A stretch of 64,000 nucleotides of DNA. Origin: Maylandia zebra (Eukaryota; Chordata; Actinopteri; Cichliformes; Cichlidae). The notes below the pieces were generated by a model. It did no database searches. It saw only the letters and a list, made by a program, of their open reading frames with translations, and was not told the DNA's origin. Below, one piece after another: positions 13,201 through 26,700 of the stretch. How positions within the stretch are numbered: the stretch's first letter is position 1; every line of letters begins with the position of its first letter. Both the position numbers and the translations under genes were made by a program. The stretch lies in assembly GCF_041146795.1 (NCBI RefSeq), contig NC_135182.1, positions 5,969,509 to 6,033,508 on the forward strand, written 5' to 3'.

Positions 13201-14718
13201 ACAATAGGCAAGCAGCTTGGTGTGAAAAAATCAACTGTGGGAGCAATCATCAGAAAATGGAAGACATACAAGACCACTGATAATCTCCCTCGATCTGGGG
13301 CTCCACGCAAGATCTCATCCCGTGGGGTCAAAATGATCATGAGAACGGTGAGCAAAGATCCCAGAACCACACGGGGGGACCTGGTGAATGACCTGCAGAG
13401 AGCTGGGACCAAAGTAACAAAGGTCACCATCAGTAACACACTACAACGGCAGGGAATCAAATCCCGCAGTGCCAGACGTGTTCCGCTGCTGAAGCCAGTG
13501 CATGTCCAGGCCCGTCTGAAGTTTGCCAGAGAGCACATGGATGATACAGCAGAGGATTGGGAGAATGTCATGTGGTCAGATGAAACCAAAGTAGAACTTT
13601 GTGGTATAAACTCAACTCGTCGTGTTTGGAGGAAGAAGAATACTGAGTTGCATCCCAAGAACACCATACCTACTGTGAAGCATGGGGGTGGAAACATCAT
13701 GCTATGGGGCTGTTTTTCTGCCAAGGGGACAGGACGACTGATCCGTGTTAAGGACAGAATGAATGGGGCCATGTATCGTGAGATTTTGAGCCAAAACCTC
13801 CTTCCATCAGTGAGAACTTTGAAGATGAAACGAGGCTGGGTCTTCCAACACGACAATGATCCAAAACACACCGCCCGGGCAACAAAGGAGTGGCTCCGTA
13901 AGAAGCATTTGAAAGTCCTGGAGTGGCCTAGCCAGTCTCCAGACCTCAACCCCATAGAAAATCTGTGGCGGGAGTTGAAAGTCCGTGTTGCTCGGCGACA
14001 GCCCCAAAACATCACTGCTCTCGAGAAGATCTGCATGGAGGAATGGGCCAAAATACCAGCTACTGTGTGTGCAAACCTGGTAAAGACCTATAGTAAACGT
14101 TTGACCTCTGTTATTGCCAACAAAGGTTATGTTACAAAGTATTGAGTTGTATTTTTGTTATTGACCAAATACTTATTTTCCACCGTGATTTACAAATAAA
14201 TTCTTTACAAGTCCTACCATGTGGATTCATGGATTTTTTTTTTCACATTCTGTCTCTCACAGTTGAAGTGTACCTCTGGTGCAAATTACTGACCTCTGTC
14301 ATCATTTTAGGTGGGGGAACTTGCACAATTGGTGGCTGACTAAATACTTTTTTGCCCCACTGTAGATGGAAAAGCTATGTTGAATAAGTGAGTTTTTAAA
14401 TGGGATTTAAAAGATAAAATGGAGTCTGACGCATGGATAGCAATGGGAAGGTTGTTCCACAGATTAGGTGCAACCAGGGCAAAAGCGCGGTCACCCCTAG
14501 ATTTAAGTCTGGATCTAGGCTGAGCCAATTAGTATCTTGACAAGTAATTTAGGTTGTAGATTAATTAGATTTAGCTGTTTTATTGTATGATAGGTTGGCT
14601 GGCTGACTTAGATTAGATTAGATTAGATAGAACTTTATTAATCCCTCGGGTGGGTTCCTCTGGGAAATTCGATTTCCAAAAAAGCACAGCACCGACAGAA
14701 GTTACAGAGTTACAGAAT

Positions 14719-14781
<63 letters not shown>

Positions 14782-17700
14782 ATATAAATACAGAGACAAT
14801 ATAAATTAAATATACGAAGGGGATAAATAGAATAAATAGGAATAAAAAATAAAAATACAAGTGAATTGCACATTTCAAGTATTGAGGTCTATTGCACTGT
14901 TGACTATTTACAAAAGTATTGCACAAAAGGTATTGCACAGTGAGGTGAAGAGGCACTACAGCTTAGTTGTTCCCCCCTCCTTTGTCCTCCTGTTTCCCCT
15001 CCCTCTCCCCTCCAGAGAGGAGTTAAACAGTCTGATGGCGTGTGGGACAAAGGAGACTTGAAATGCAAGTCAAGAACTGAACTGGGTTTTTTTGTTTTGT
15101 TTTGTTTTTTCCTCCCTCTTCTTATTGAGCACCAACACACAAATCACAACATATAAAGCAGTTGGTTGTTACTCCCATAATATAATACTGTGTAAATGTT
15201 TTGACCCTCTTCTTGTTTCTTTCTATTTTACTTCCAGACATTCTTGTCATTTTTAAGTGGTCTTGGGTTCTCCAGTCCGCTCTTTGTACCTTATCATTTT
15301 CATTGTAATGTTTTTTGCTTAAAACTGATCTCTGAATCATTCAAGCATTAAAAAAATGGCCAACTCAAGGCATGAAAAGCAAATAATTAATTTTAAATTG
15401 TATCAGAACTTTTATAGTAGCAGCCAAAACACATCGTTTGTTCCATTTCTTTAGTTGGATGTATGAAAAACACTAAAGATGTAATACTATTTTTGCACAA
15501 TCATGTTTTTTCAAATAGTCGACAGATATAAATAGAAAATTAATAGAATTAATATTAATAGAAAAATTGACATATCTTGCCATTGTGTGCAGCATGTTCA
15601 TTTAAAAATTGAGGAAACTGTGTGGAGGAAAAAAGAACAGGTGTTGGGCCTCAAGGCACTTTATGTTGTAAATTCATAAAGTTACTCTACAGTTGTTAAG
15701 GAGGTCCTGACACCCCTTTGGAGTTATATATACTGTCATGTTGCTTGTTTTTTCAGGATATGTGAACTGGTAAAGCAGGAGTGTGCACGAATAGAGCCCC
15801 AGGATGTGGAATGGAAGGCAGACATGTACTGTGCTGCACTCTTCAATGGAGTTTGGGAGAGAGCACAGATATGCTCTGACGTCACATCTAGCGACAGTGC
15901 AGAGGTAAAACAAGTGTTGCTCCCAAAAAACACCATCAAACTATTTTCTTTTAATCCAAGAGTTAAATGGCACTGAAAGTCAGTATTATATGTAAATAAT
16001 CTTTTTTTTTAAATCCAACAAACTGCATGTTGGCAGAGATGTATATCATTTGCAGTTGAATATAATAGTAACTGTAGCTTGATACTTTCAGATAATAAAG
16101 ATTTGTTGATTTTTTTAATTTATTTATTTTTTAATGGGAAGGTTGTAGGACTCCTCTGATTTACATTGTTATGCATGACTTTTTCTGTTACCTCTAAGGG
16201 TGCAAAATGAGGTCAAACCATTGATTCATAACAGCTGTCCAGACATACTAGAATTTCTCTTTAAATGCATAATTATAGCATTATCAACACTGATTATGTC
16301 TTTGCTGGCTGGTACCAGGTGAGACTGTGTGATCACGGAAAGATGATGAAGATCGATGTCAGTAACCTGCGACCGTTGCCATCTTCCTTGATTGGCTCCC
16401 TAGCACTTGAGTGCACTCTTAACGACATCAGGTTACACACACACAGACACTCACAGAGTTTAATTACAAACAAGGACACGTATAATATATTTGCCAATAA
16501 GAAGTAGGGCCAGGTTGTTTAATTTAAATGTAATGTCACAGTATGACAATTTGACAGTAGTAATAATAATAATAATCATAGTAGTTATGTTAACCAGTAA
16601 ACCTCTGATTTTTTAAAGTTTTTAATCAGTTAATGTGCTGTTACAGTTTTGTGATGGTGTATATAGATGTGTCCCCATTAGTTTTACTATAATGTGACAG
16701 CTTGATTTTGCTGCCATACAGTTTCAGTACTCTGGTTTGGATAAAAGGTGTACTACTCCAGTTTGTGTTTCTTTCTCACTTTTTCTTTTTATTTGCTCTT
16801 TGTCCCTTTTAGGCCCACGGGAGGCCGATCTACCTGGACAAATACAGCCTGTGACTCATTCTCCTACTACTTGACAGGAGCCTCGGCTGTTATGACGATC
16901 AAGGTCTTCCTGTCTTTTCCACCCGTTATCGCCCTGTCACTACCCGATCCGTACCGGAAACCCGATCGGTACCCCGCATGCGCAAATCTTACGTCACTTC
17001 CTCTCTTTGCCAACATTGCAACATTCAATACGTTTGAATGATACGGTTAGCGCCCAGTTAGCTCCTAGCATTTCTCGGCAGCTCTGCCTCCTTTTCGACT
17101 ACCAGGACATTTAAACAATGAATAATCCGTATCCGCAACAAATTTTTGCTTTTCTCCTCAACAGAAAGTGTTCCCCGATTGAACAACAGCGCCGTAAAAT
17201 AAGAAGAATGGTGCCTAATGACAGAGTTAATAATACAGACTTTATAATATGTCACGTGAAGATTCAGCAGCCAGATGAAGTGTTTACTGGCAATTGACAG
17301 TGATAGCGGACATTATCATCACTTTTCCAACAATCCTCTCCACACAGACAAGCATAAACACACTCGATTATCACTAAATCAAATTTAACACACGTTTGTA
17401 ATGACGCTAATTCAGTTTACAATAGGGTTCATTCGCTCAGTCAGCAGGTGGCGGTATCCTCGTACACTGGGGAGTACACTGCCATTAAACGAACAGAAGA
17501 AGAAGAAAACCCCTGCACATGCGCGGTACGGATCGGGTAGACCCGATTTGTACGGTCTGACTTTGCACATGCGCAGTAAGGATCGGGAGTCCCGATCTGT
17601 CACTATCTTTTAATTTTTTTATTTTTGTCTACATTATATTAAATGTTTCATTATCGGAAACATGTTAAGAGATACTTGTTATTCTTAACATCTTAACAGA

Positions 17701-20700
17701 TACTCTGACCTGTAACTATCGTAAAATGCTTCGACCGGAAGTAGACACCTTTCACGCATGCGGGGTACCGATCGGGTTTCCGGTACGGATCGGGTAGTGA
17801 CACGCCCAGTTTCTTTCTACTTTGATTTTTGCCTGTTTTTTTGGGTGGGGGTGTTTGTTTGTTTGTTTTTCTGCTTTTCAAAGTATGTTTCTCTCTACTA
17901 CTTTCTCATTTTCAAGGAGTTAACAGATGAGCGTCCAGTACCTGTCACTTTGTTCTGCTCCAATAGAATGGGAGAGTTTATCAGCATTGCAGATTTTCTG
18001 GTTAGTGAAGGCCTCGCGCTCAGGCAAAGAAAACCAAGGTGTGTGAGTGCATGTTCCACATGCATTGTGGGGTCAGGTGTGTTGGTGTGCACAGGCTTAT
18101 TCTCCTTCTCCAAATAATCTCTCTTAACCTCTTCTGAATCCCTGTACTTCTGGTAGACATTGCAAAACATCAGAAATATTGTAAATATAAGAAAACCAGA
18201 CACAGCAGAGTTTATTTATTTATTTTATAACCACTAGTTGATATTCCAGTTTAAGCAAATGTTTCTAATGTATATCCTGTCTTTTGTTTGTGGCTTTGCC
18301 CTGTTGCAGCAATATTAATGTTCAGCAACCCAAAGACATGGATCCACCATCTACAGTGAGAGAGGTACAAAACAAGAGTGAGACAGAAACCAGTTCCCCA
18401 TCTGTTCCTGTTATTTCCTTCCCCTTCCAGTCATCCACTGTCAGTGGTCACATGCCTCCAAAACCAGCCCCTCGCTCCATTATGACAGCTGAGAAGGTGA
18501 TTATGCACACACCAAGATTTTGTGTTATAAAAATAGACAAAAATGTCATTAATGATAATGTGGTATATAATAATTCTCCAAGACAATATTTGTGTGTGTC
18601 TGTGTATGCAGGTAAAGACTTCATTGTACCAACCCCCAGAGCTGCCATGTCTTGGTCACATTCAGATAAGCATTTCTGCTGTTGGAGAGGACGGTCTCAT
18701 TTATGTGAGAACCCAAAATGCAGGTACACAAAAGATCACGCCATTATTTTTATTTATATTTTTTTACCTCTACATACTTGCATAGCTTACATCTTATCAT
18801 AGAAAGGAAATTGGGCTTAAAATATATTAACTGCGCTGCATATGCTTTAAGGAGAAGTAACTGTCAAAGTTAGCTGTCAGGGCTGGACCTTAAGAACAGT
18901 CCTGTTGTTAAAAACAGTCATTAATAGGCCTGGAAAGTGCTGCTGTATTAGGTTGATTAAGTGTACCTGTCTAAAGTGAAAGTTAAAGTATATTTTGTCA
19001 TCTATCAGGTTATCAGCTGGAGCAGCTTAAGGAGAGGATTCAGCAGAGCATGAAGGCATTGCCCAGACAGAAGCCCTACACCTGGAAATCAGTCTTGGGC
19101 TGTGCTGTCATTGGACCTGACATGTTGTGGTACCGAGGACAGCTGTTGGAAGTGCTGGGAGGGCATGTTAAGGTCCATTTTTTTATTTCCTTTAGTGCTT
19201 TTAAAGTAAATGCATTTTGCATTTAATAATAATAAATAATACATTTTATTTGAAAGCGCCTTTCAAAACACTCAAGGTCGCTGTACACAGTAGAATAAAA
19301 GCGACATAAAAGCAAGAAGTTTACAGAATCACAAAAGCATAAGACATAAACAAATGAAATAGGAGAGTGGAAAGGTTATGTGGGATAAGCTATTTTGTAC
19401 AAGTGGGTTCTGAGTTTGGACTTAAAAGAGAGAGAAGGAAGAGATGTTTCTTAAATCAGGAGGTCGGGAATTCCATTTAAACAAGAGAAAAGCTAAAACC
19501 AAGGCCAGACAATGGATAGATTTCTGTAAGATACTGAGTATAAATTGACTGTATTTTTAGCTTTAGTGATATAAAAAGTAATATATGTTGCTTATTTAGT
19601 ATTACCATCAATAGTTACACTTGATGGAATAATCTCTGATATTCCAACTACAATATGTCATCAATGGCAGCTGTAGCTCAGGTAGTAGAGCGGGTCACTA
19701 AATGAAAGGTTGTTGGTTCGATCCCAGTCTGCTCCAGTCTCCATGCCAAATATCCTTGGGAAGATACCAACCCCAGGTTGCTCTCCTATGCATGCATCAG
19801 AGTGTGAATGTGTATGAATGTTAGTTAGGTAGCACTGACAACTTAGAAAAGTGCTTGTGTGAATGGGTCTGATTGGGTGAATGAACAAGTTGTATAAAGC
19901 ACTATATAAGAACCAGTCCATTTACCAATATTATATGCTAAACTGCATATAACATTTAAAAACATTCATTTGATGGTACGTTAATACAACTTTTGTTCAT
20001 GTTTATATTACCAGGTGCAGTATGTCGATTATGGTCTGGTGGAGAACATCCCGGTGGTTCATGTGTACCCCATCCTCCTGTGTGACGATGTACCTCAGCT
20101 CTGCATGATCTGCCAGCTGCTTGGCATCAACCCTGTAAGGAATAGATTGTGTCTGTCACTCCATCCATCTTTTATTTTTTTTTAAAAAGACTGCTGATGT
20201 CATGTGATGCGTCGAGCTGAGCAGACGTGAGTTTATGAGCTCTGCACTGGACAGCTGTAAAATATTGGTATTTTAGCTCATTTTTGCCAACAAGTTGCCT
20301 CGAATATCTATATAATGTCTCTAGACGAGTTTTTCGCACACCCTGGATCAAGCAAAAAGAGAGAAATGGGCAAACGTGGAGTCAAAGCAAAAGCTAGCAG
20401 TGACCTGGTAGCTAGCAATTGCCCCGAAAAGGAGACCATGTGCGACGCTGAGGATGCACTAAGTACACTGCGGGATGACGTGATTGTGGACAAGGTGACT
20501 TCTAACATATCCAAGTATATGGATATCAAGATATCCGAAGTCATAAATCCAATAAACGAGCTCACCGAGAAATTCGACAATCTGATAGAAAGAATGGAAA
20601 CCGTGGAGCAGCGGGTCTCGGACTTGGAAGATGTCACGGCTACAAATGAGCCACGTATTGCCGCTCTCGAGACCCAGCTTAAGAAGGCCATGGAGCGTCT

Positions 20701-23700
20701 GGAAAGCTTTGAGAATCAGAGCCGGCGGCAGAACGTGAGGATTGTCGGGATAAAGGAAGGCGCGGAGGGCAGAGCACCAGTGGACTTTTTAAAAAAATGG
20801 ATACCAGAAGTCCTGGGCCTTCAACAGGGTGCCATTACAGTCGACAGAGCCCATCACACTGGACCACCTATGAGGCTTACCGGCACGGAGGGACCGCGTG
20901 CAGTACTGGTCCGGCTTCATTACTACACCGATACACAGAGGATTCTCCAGGCTGCCAGGGCTAAAGGTACCGTAAACACAGAGGCAGGAAAAGTATCCTT
21001 CTATCAGGATTTCTCCGCGGAGGTGGCTCGAAAGAGAAAGGAGTCGGCGAATGCGCGTAAAGCTCTCCGAGAGGCGGGGATCAAATATTCCTTCCTTTAT
21101 CCAGCCATCATTAAAATATTTAACCCCGATGGCACCAGCATCTCCCTCGCGACCACCCAGGACGTCAAGGACTATATGAGCAAATTGCCAAGACCTAAAT
21201 AAACTGTTGGTGCACGACAGCGTCATTGTAACGTAAGTTACAAACTCAAGGCTTACAGCATTATAGTATTGATAACGAGCTACGGTATAGAGTATACTTT
21301 GATTTTTGACATACACTCCAGTGCAGGGATGTTACGCGTTTGTGGCCCCCCACAGCTGTACTTTAGAGTAGGGTACATCTAGATGTGTAATTTATTTTTT
21401 GTTATTTTGTGTTATTTGTGTTGGGGAGGGTTGAGGTTTCCAGGCTTTGTGTTCAGGTTTTGCTGGGAACCAGTGTTCTTGTTTTATGCTCAATTATTTT
21501 GGTTAATAGGCTCAGACTGGTCAAATGTAGATTTGGTTAAATATGTAAACAGCACAATATATACATTACTTTTCCTATATGTCAGTTAAGATAAGTACTT
21601 GGAATGTTAAAGGGTCCAACAATGTGGTGAAAAAAAAGTCCATTTTAAATTCTCTGAAGAAAGATTTGACTCACATTGCTTTTTGCAAGAAACCCATTTG
21701 ACAGATGATGAACACAGAAAATACTGTAGAGAATGGGTTGGTCAAATTTTTTTCTCATCCTACTCCACAAATAAAAGGGGGGTTATTACCCTTATACACA
21801 AAAATCTTCCCTTCAATGTTACAGCCACTCACAAGGACAATGAAGGAAGATATATATTGGTTAAAGGGATGTTGCATGGGGAAACTGTTCTCCTAGGTAA
21901 TATATATGCGCCGAATGCACAGGATGGCGAATTTTATACGGTATTATTTAGTCAATTAGTGGACATGGACTGTGCTAATATAATATTAGCGGGTGACTTT
22001 AACTGTGTTTTATGCCCTAAAATGGATAAATTTCCCCCACAATCTATGTTGACCAAAAACTCCAAAGCCCTTTGGCAAATTATAAATGAGCTTGACCTTA
22101 TAGATGTCTGGCGACACTATAATCCACTATCTAAGGAGTACACTTTCCATTCTAACCCTCACTTGTCAGCATCTCGTATAGATTATATTTTTATGTCCAA
22201 GTGTATCAGTCAGTTAGTTCAGCAGGTAAATATTGGTCATATAGGTCTCTCTGACCATGCTCCTGTTGTCTTAACCATTCAACCCATGAGACATATTGAG
22301 CGCTCTAGGTCTTGGAAGATGAGCACACTGTCTCTTTTGGATGAGAAATTTATACATTTCATAACAGAGCAAACAACAGTATTCTTAGAAATAAATGATA
22401 AAGAGGAGATAGACACGAGAACTTTATGGGATAGCTATAAGGCTTACATGAGAGGGATGATTATTTCATACACAAGTCATAAAAGGAAGCAATGATTAAT
22501 AAGGCAGTTAGAGATCGAGAATAATATAAAAAAAGCTGGAGAAACAATACTATGTAACAAAATCAGCTGAAACATTAAGTGAGCTTAATATTGCCAGGAC
22601 ATCTTTGCGTAATTTGATAATGCGAAAGGCTGAAAGAGATGTCCTTCTTGCCAGACAACAGCTTTTTGAATCAGCTAGTAAGCCTAACCGCTTTCTGGCT
22701 CGTCTTGCAAGGAATACTCCATCAAGTTCCTTTATCACAGCTATTGTGGATGTGAATGGTGAAAGACAAGTAGGAAACCGTCAGATTAATGAGTGCTTCA
22801 GAGAATTCTATACAAACTTATATCAATCTGAGATGGACATAACAAGGCTTAACTCAGGCTTCTTCCTAAACGACTTAGTATTCCCTCAGCTTTCTGAAGA
22901 TCAGGTAAGCCTGCTGGAGTCACCCATAACAATGATAGAGGTGGATAAAGCACTCAAGTCAGGGAAATGTCCTGGGGCAGATGGTTTCCCAGTAGAATTT
23001 TTTAAGGTAATGACAATGAAGTTAAATAGTTTATTATTAAGGGTTTTTAATAAAGCATTTGAAGAATCAAAACTCCCAGAATCTATGTACCAGGCTAATA
23101 TAACATTGATAGCTAAAAAAGATAAAAATCCAGAGTCATGCTCAAGAAAAAGTAATGTGCTCTATCGTGCATGCTGATCAGACAGGCTTTATTAAGGGGA
23201 GGAATTCTTATAATAATACTCTACGCCAGGGGTGCTCAATACGTCGATCGCGATCGACTAGTCGATCGCAAAGGTAGTATTGGTAGATCGCATGGCATTA
23301 AAAAAATAGATGCCAGCCTATCATCCATCCCGTCACTTGATTGATACAGGGAAGCCAGTCAGATGACAGCAGATTTTTTCTGACGCTTAGGTCGCTGCGC
23401 ATGCGCAAACAGCGGCGCGAAGTGTAGTAAAACTGACAAGCTAGTCAGCGAGTTAACTCCAATTTTTAGCTCTCGGTTTTTTCTCTTAAACCTGGCCGTC
23501 AGCAGCTACTGTCCGGACTATGCATCCCTGGCTGATTCAATTCAGTGCAAGTCATCAGAGTAAACTCAGGTAATGACAAAAAATTTACATAGTTAATTGT
23601 GTTGTGAAATATTGGATATTGCGGTTATGCATGTATATACATTGTAGATATAAAGAATCCTCAATATATTTATAAATAAGTATATGTTTTGGATTTTTGT

Positions 23701-26700
23701 AGTGGGTAGATCATTTTGACTTGGTCATTTTATAAGTAGCTCACATGCGGAAAAAGTGTGAGCACCCCTGCTCTACGCCTATTTAATATTATTCATTTTT
23801 TAAATTTTCATCAGATCCCTGGGGTTGTTGTCTCTATGGATGCCGAAAAGGCATTTGATAGAATTGAATGGGAATATATGTTTGAAATAATGAGAAGATT
23901 TGGGTTTGGAAAAAACTTTCTGGGGTGGATCAAAATTATATACAAATCACCAATAGCATCTGTGTTAACTAACGGCTTGTTATCTTCCCCATTTTCACTG
24001 AGCAGAGGTACAGCACAAGGTAGCCCATTGTCACCACTATTATTTGCTTTGGCCATCGAGCCCTTGGCCATGGCCATTAGACAAAATCCAAGTGTTCTTG
24101 GAGTTAAAATTGGGGATAGACAACATAAAATTCTGCTTTATGCAGACGATATTCTTCTGACACTGACTGACCCGGTTAACTCTTTACCCGTTCTTATTAG
24201 GTGTATCAAGGACTTTGGTCTTATATCTGGATACAAAGTAAATTTTGATAAATCTGTTATAATGACTTTGTGTAGTGGAGGGGATAATGAACCTTTATAT
24301 GTTAAACCTTTTCATTGGGCACCATCAGGTTTTGTATATTTGGGAGTTAAAGTTACACCAAATGTTGGACACTTGTATAGAGAAAATATTAATGGAATGG
24401 TTCAAGATCTTCGGGAGATGCTGACAAGATGGAGATCACTTCCGATATCATTTTTGGGAAGAATAAATCTCATTAAAATGGTAATCCTACCGAAAATATT
24501 ATATCCCACAGGCATGTTGTTTGCAATCTTGAAATCAGAAGATATTAAAGTAATTAACAAGGCTATAGTGGATTTCATTTGGGCAGGAAGAAAACCCAAA
24601 ATTAAATTGGAGACACTACAGTTACCGAAAGATCTGGGCGGGTGGGGAGTGCCAAACATAGAAAATTATGTCCTCTCAACACAAGCGAGGGTTCTTTCTT
24701 CCTGGATACGTGAACATTCTGATCTGCCATGGCTAAATATTGAGGAAGTATTATGTAAACCATCCTCACCTGTTAACTTCTTAGGGAAACGTCTAAATGA
24801 CTTACCTCACGTAATAAAGCATAACCCACTGATATATAATGCTATGTGGACGTGGGGAAAACTGAGAAAAATTTTTAACAGTAGTCTTCTGTTTAATATC
24901 TTGTCAACGTTTATAAATAATCCAGACCTTCTGCCACAAAACATAGGGTCAAGCTTTGTGGGATGGCATAAAGTAGGTGTAAAGAGGTTTTATGACCTCT
25001 TTAAACATGGTGAGTTTAAATCATTTGAATCCTTGAAGTCCCAGTATTCTATGTCAAAGACTGAGTTTTATAAGTATTTGCAATTGAGAAATTATGTGTT
25101 AAAAAATGCTAAATCATTACAAATCTCAACTGCCTCTTTTCGGTTGGAGAAATTTTTTCTGGATAATAGGGAGCATAAACATTTTGTATCAAAGTTTTAT
25201 TCCGAGATTTATGCCCTAATTGTGGATAAACTGGCATGGTTGAGAAAATCTTGGGGGACGCTGCTTAAATGTGAAATAGATATACAGGCATGGGACAAAA
25301 TTTTGCTCCTTCCATCCAAAATCTCTGTTTGTAACCGATTTAAAGAACTGCAGTACAAAATTTTGCACAATGTGTATATTTCTCCGTATATTCATAGTAA
25401 GTATAATATGGGAATATCTCCAAACTGTCTCAAGTGTAAGGTCAGAGTGGGCACTAGATTCCACTGCTTGTGGGAATGTGCTATTATTCAGTCATTTTGG
25501 AGGTCTGCGCCAATATTAGTACAGCCATTGGTCATCAGGTGACAGAAAACCCATTAATGTGTATATTGGGATATATTCCTGTCTCACTGGTACAACATGA
25601 GCATGTAATTCAGTCACTGTTGATGTTGGCCAGGAAAAGCATTATGTTGAGATGGGTGGGGGCTGAGCCTCCCTCCATTTCTCTATGGAAGTCGCTCATC
25701 ATTGAAGTTATGACTCTGATCAGGCTGGGACATTATATTGATGGGAGCTCCCGAATTTTTGTGGACAAATGGAAGAGACCACTGGAAGCACTGGGAGTAA
25801 CCTATAAACTGGATCCTAGAGGACAACAGTTATGGACATAATGTTGTAATATTCTAGTGCTGTGTAGTGTTATTATTTTGGATGTGAACCAGTCTTATAT
25901 TTGTTGGGGGAAAAAGTTAAATAAAAAAAAATAATAAAAAAAAAAGACTGCTGATGGAATAAATGTTTATCCCTGAAGAGCAGCAGAAGATTACCTCCTC
26001 CATAAAGCCAGTTATAGTTTCTAAAATGAGAGCCTAATTACAATGTTTTTCTTGAATACAATAGAATCAAAGTGGAAATAATTCTACTTTTGTGCCTCTG
26101 TTTCTTCAGGTTGGTGGTAAATGGCAGCAGGATGCAGTGGCCTTGATGAGAGAGGTGTTACTAAACCGCAGTGTGGATATGAACGTTGTGGTAAAAATGC
26201 ACAAATGAGTCATTGTTTATAAACATATGTGGACAATTATATGTATATGATCCCTTGTGTGCATTTGTTTTCGTGTGGTAGGAGCTGCCAGCTGATCCAA
26301 GAGGACCTGTCACTGTTGAGCTCTTCATAGATGGTTTGAGCCTCAGCAGGATCCTCTGCCAACATGAACATGCCTCCATGGATCGGACTGTGTCGCCAGA
26401 TAAGGTCTCTGTGTGTGATAGACTGTTTTTTCCGAAATTAAGCAATGCCAGTAATTTACTCAGGAGTATGTGTGCTTCTCTGCAGCACCTCACAGTGATG
26501 CCTACTGCTCCCGTCTTTGACGTCTGGGATATTAACACTGAGGTATTATAATAAGACTGAAGAAATGTGTAAATTTGGCTGATCTCACCATCAAGGTCAT
26601 CTTCTCATGTACCTGGGGGCAGTTTTCATTGATATTATAAGACCTATAATATTACTCAAGCTGTAAGCTTTTTACAGTAATTAAAGCAAGTTATGCTTTA

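Larger units (their letters stand above)
20200..25940 (+). mobile_element. Full-length L1-type non-LTR retrotransposon, disabled, with nested hAT MITE
   Basis: Exact 16-bp target duplication aaaaagactgctgatg at 20184-20199 and 25941-25956, with an A-rich tail (about 25917-25940). A short 5' leader (115 bp) precedes ORF1 (20315-21202), then a 376-bp spacer, then ORF2 remains (21579-25841). The insertion sits in the rnf17 intron between exons 20015-20134 and 26110-26190, in the same orientation as the gene. Several frame lesions and the 544-bp MITE make ORF2 non-functional. Confidence 0.9.

Noticed and set aside
13104..14051. 315-residue open frame on the minus strand
   Set aside because: It is the antisense shadow of the intact Tc1 transposase.
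19664..19740. Functional tRNA gene
   Set aside because: A and B boxes are present but the stems do not pair well and the sequence runs into an L2-type SINE tail.
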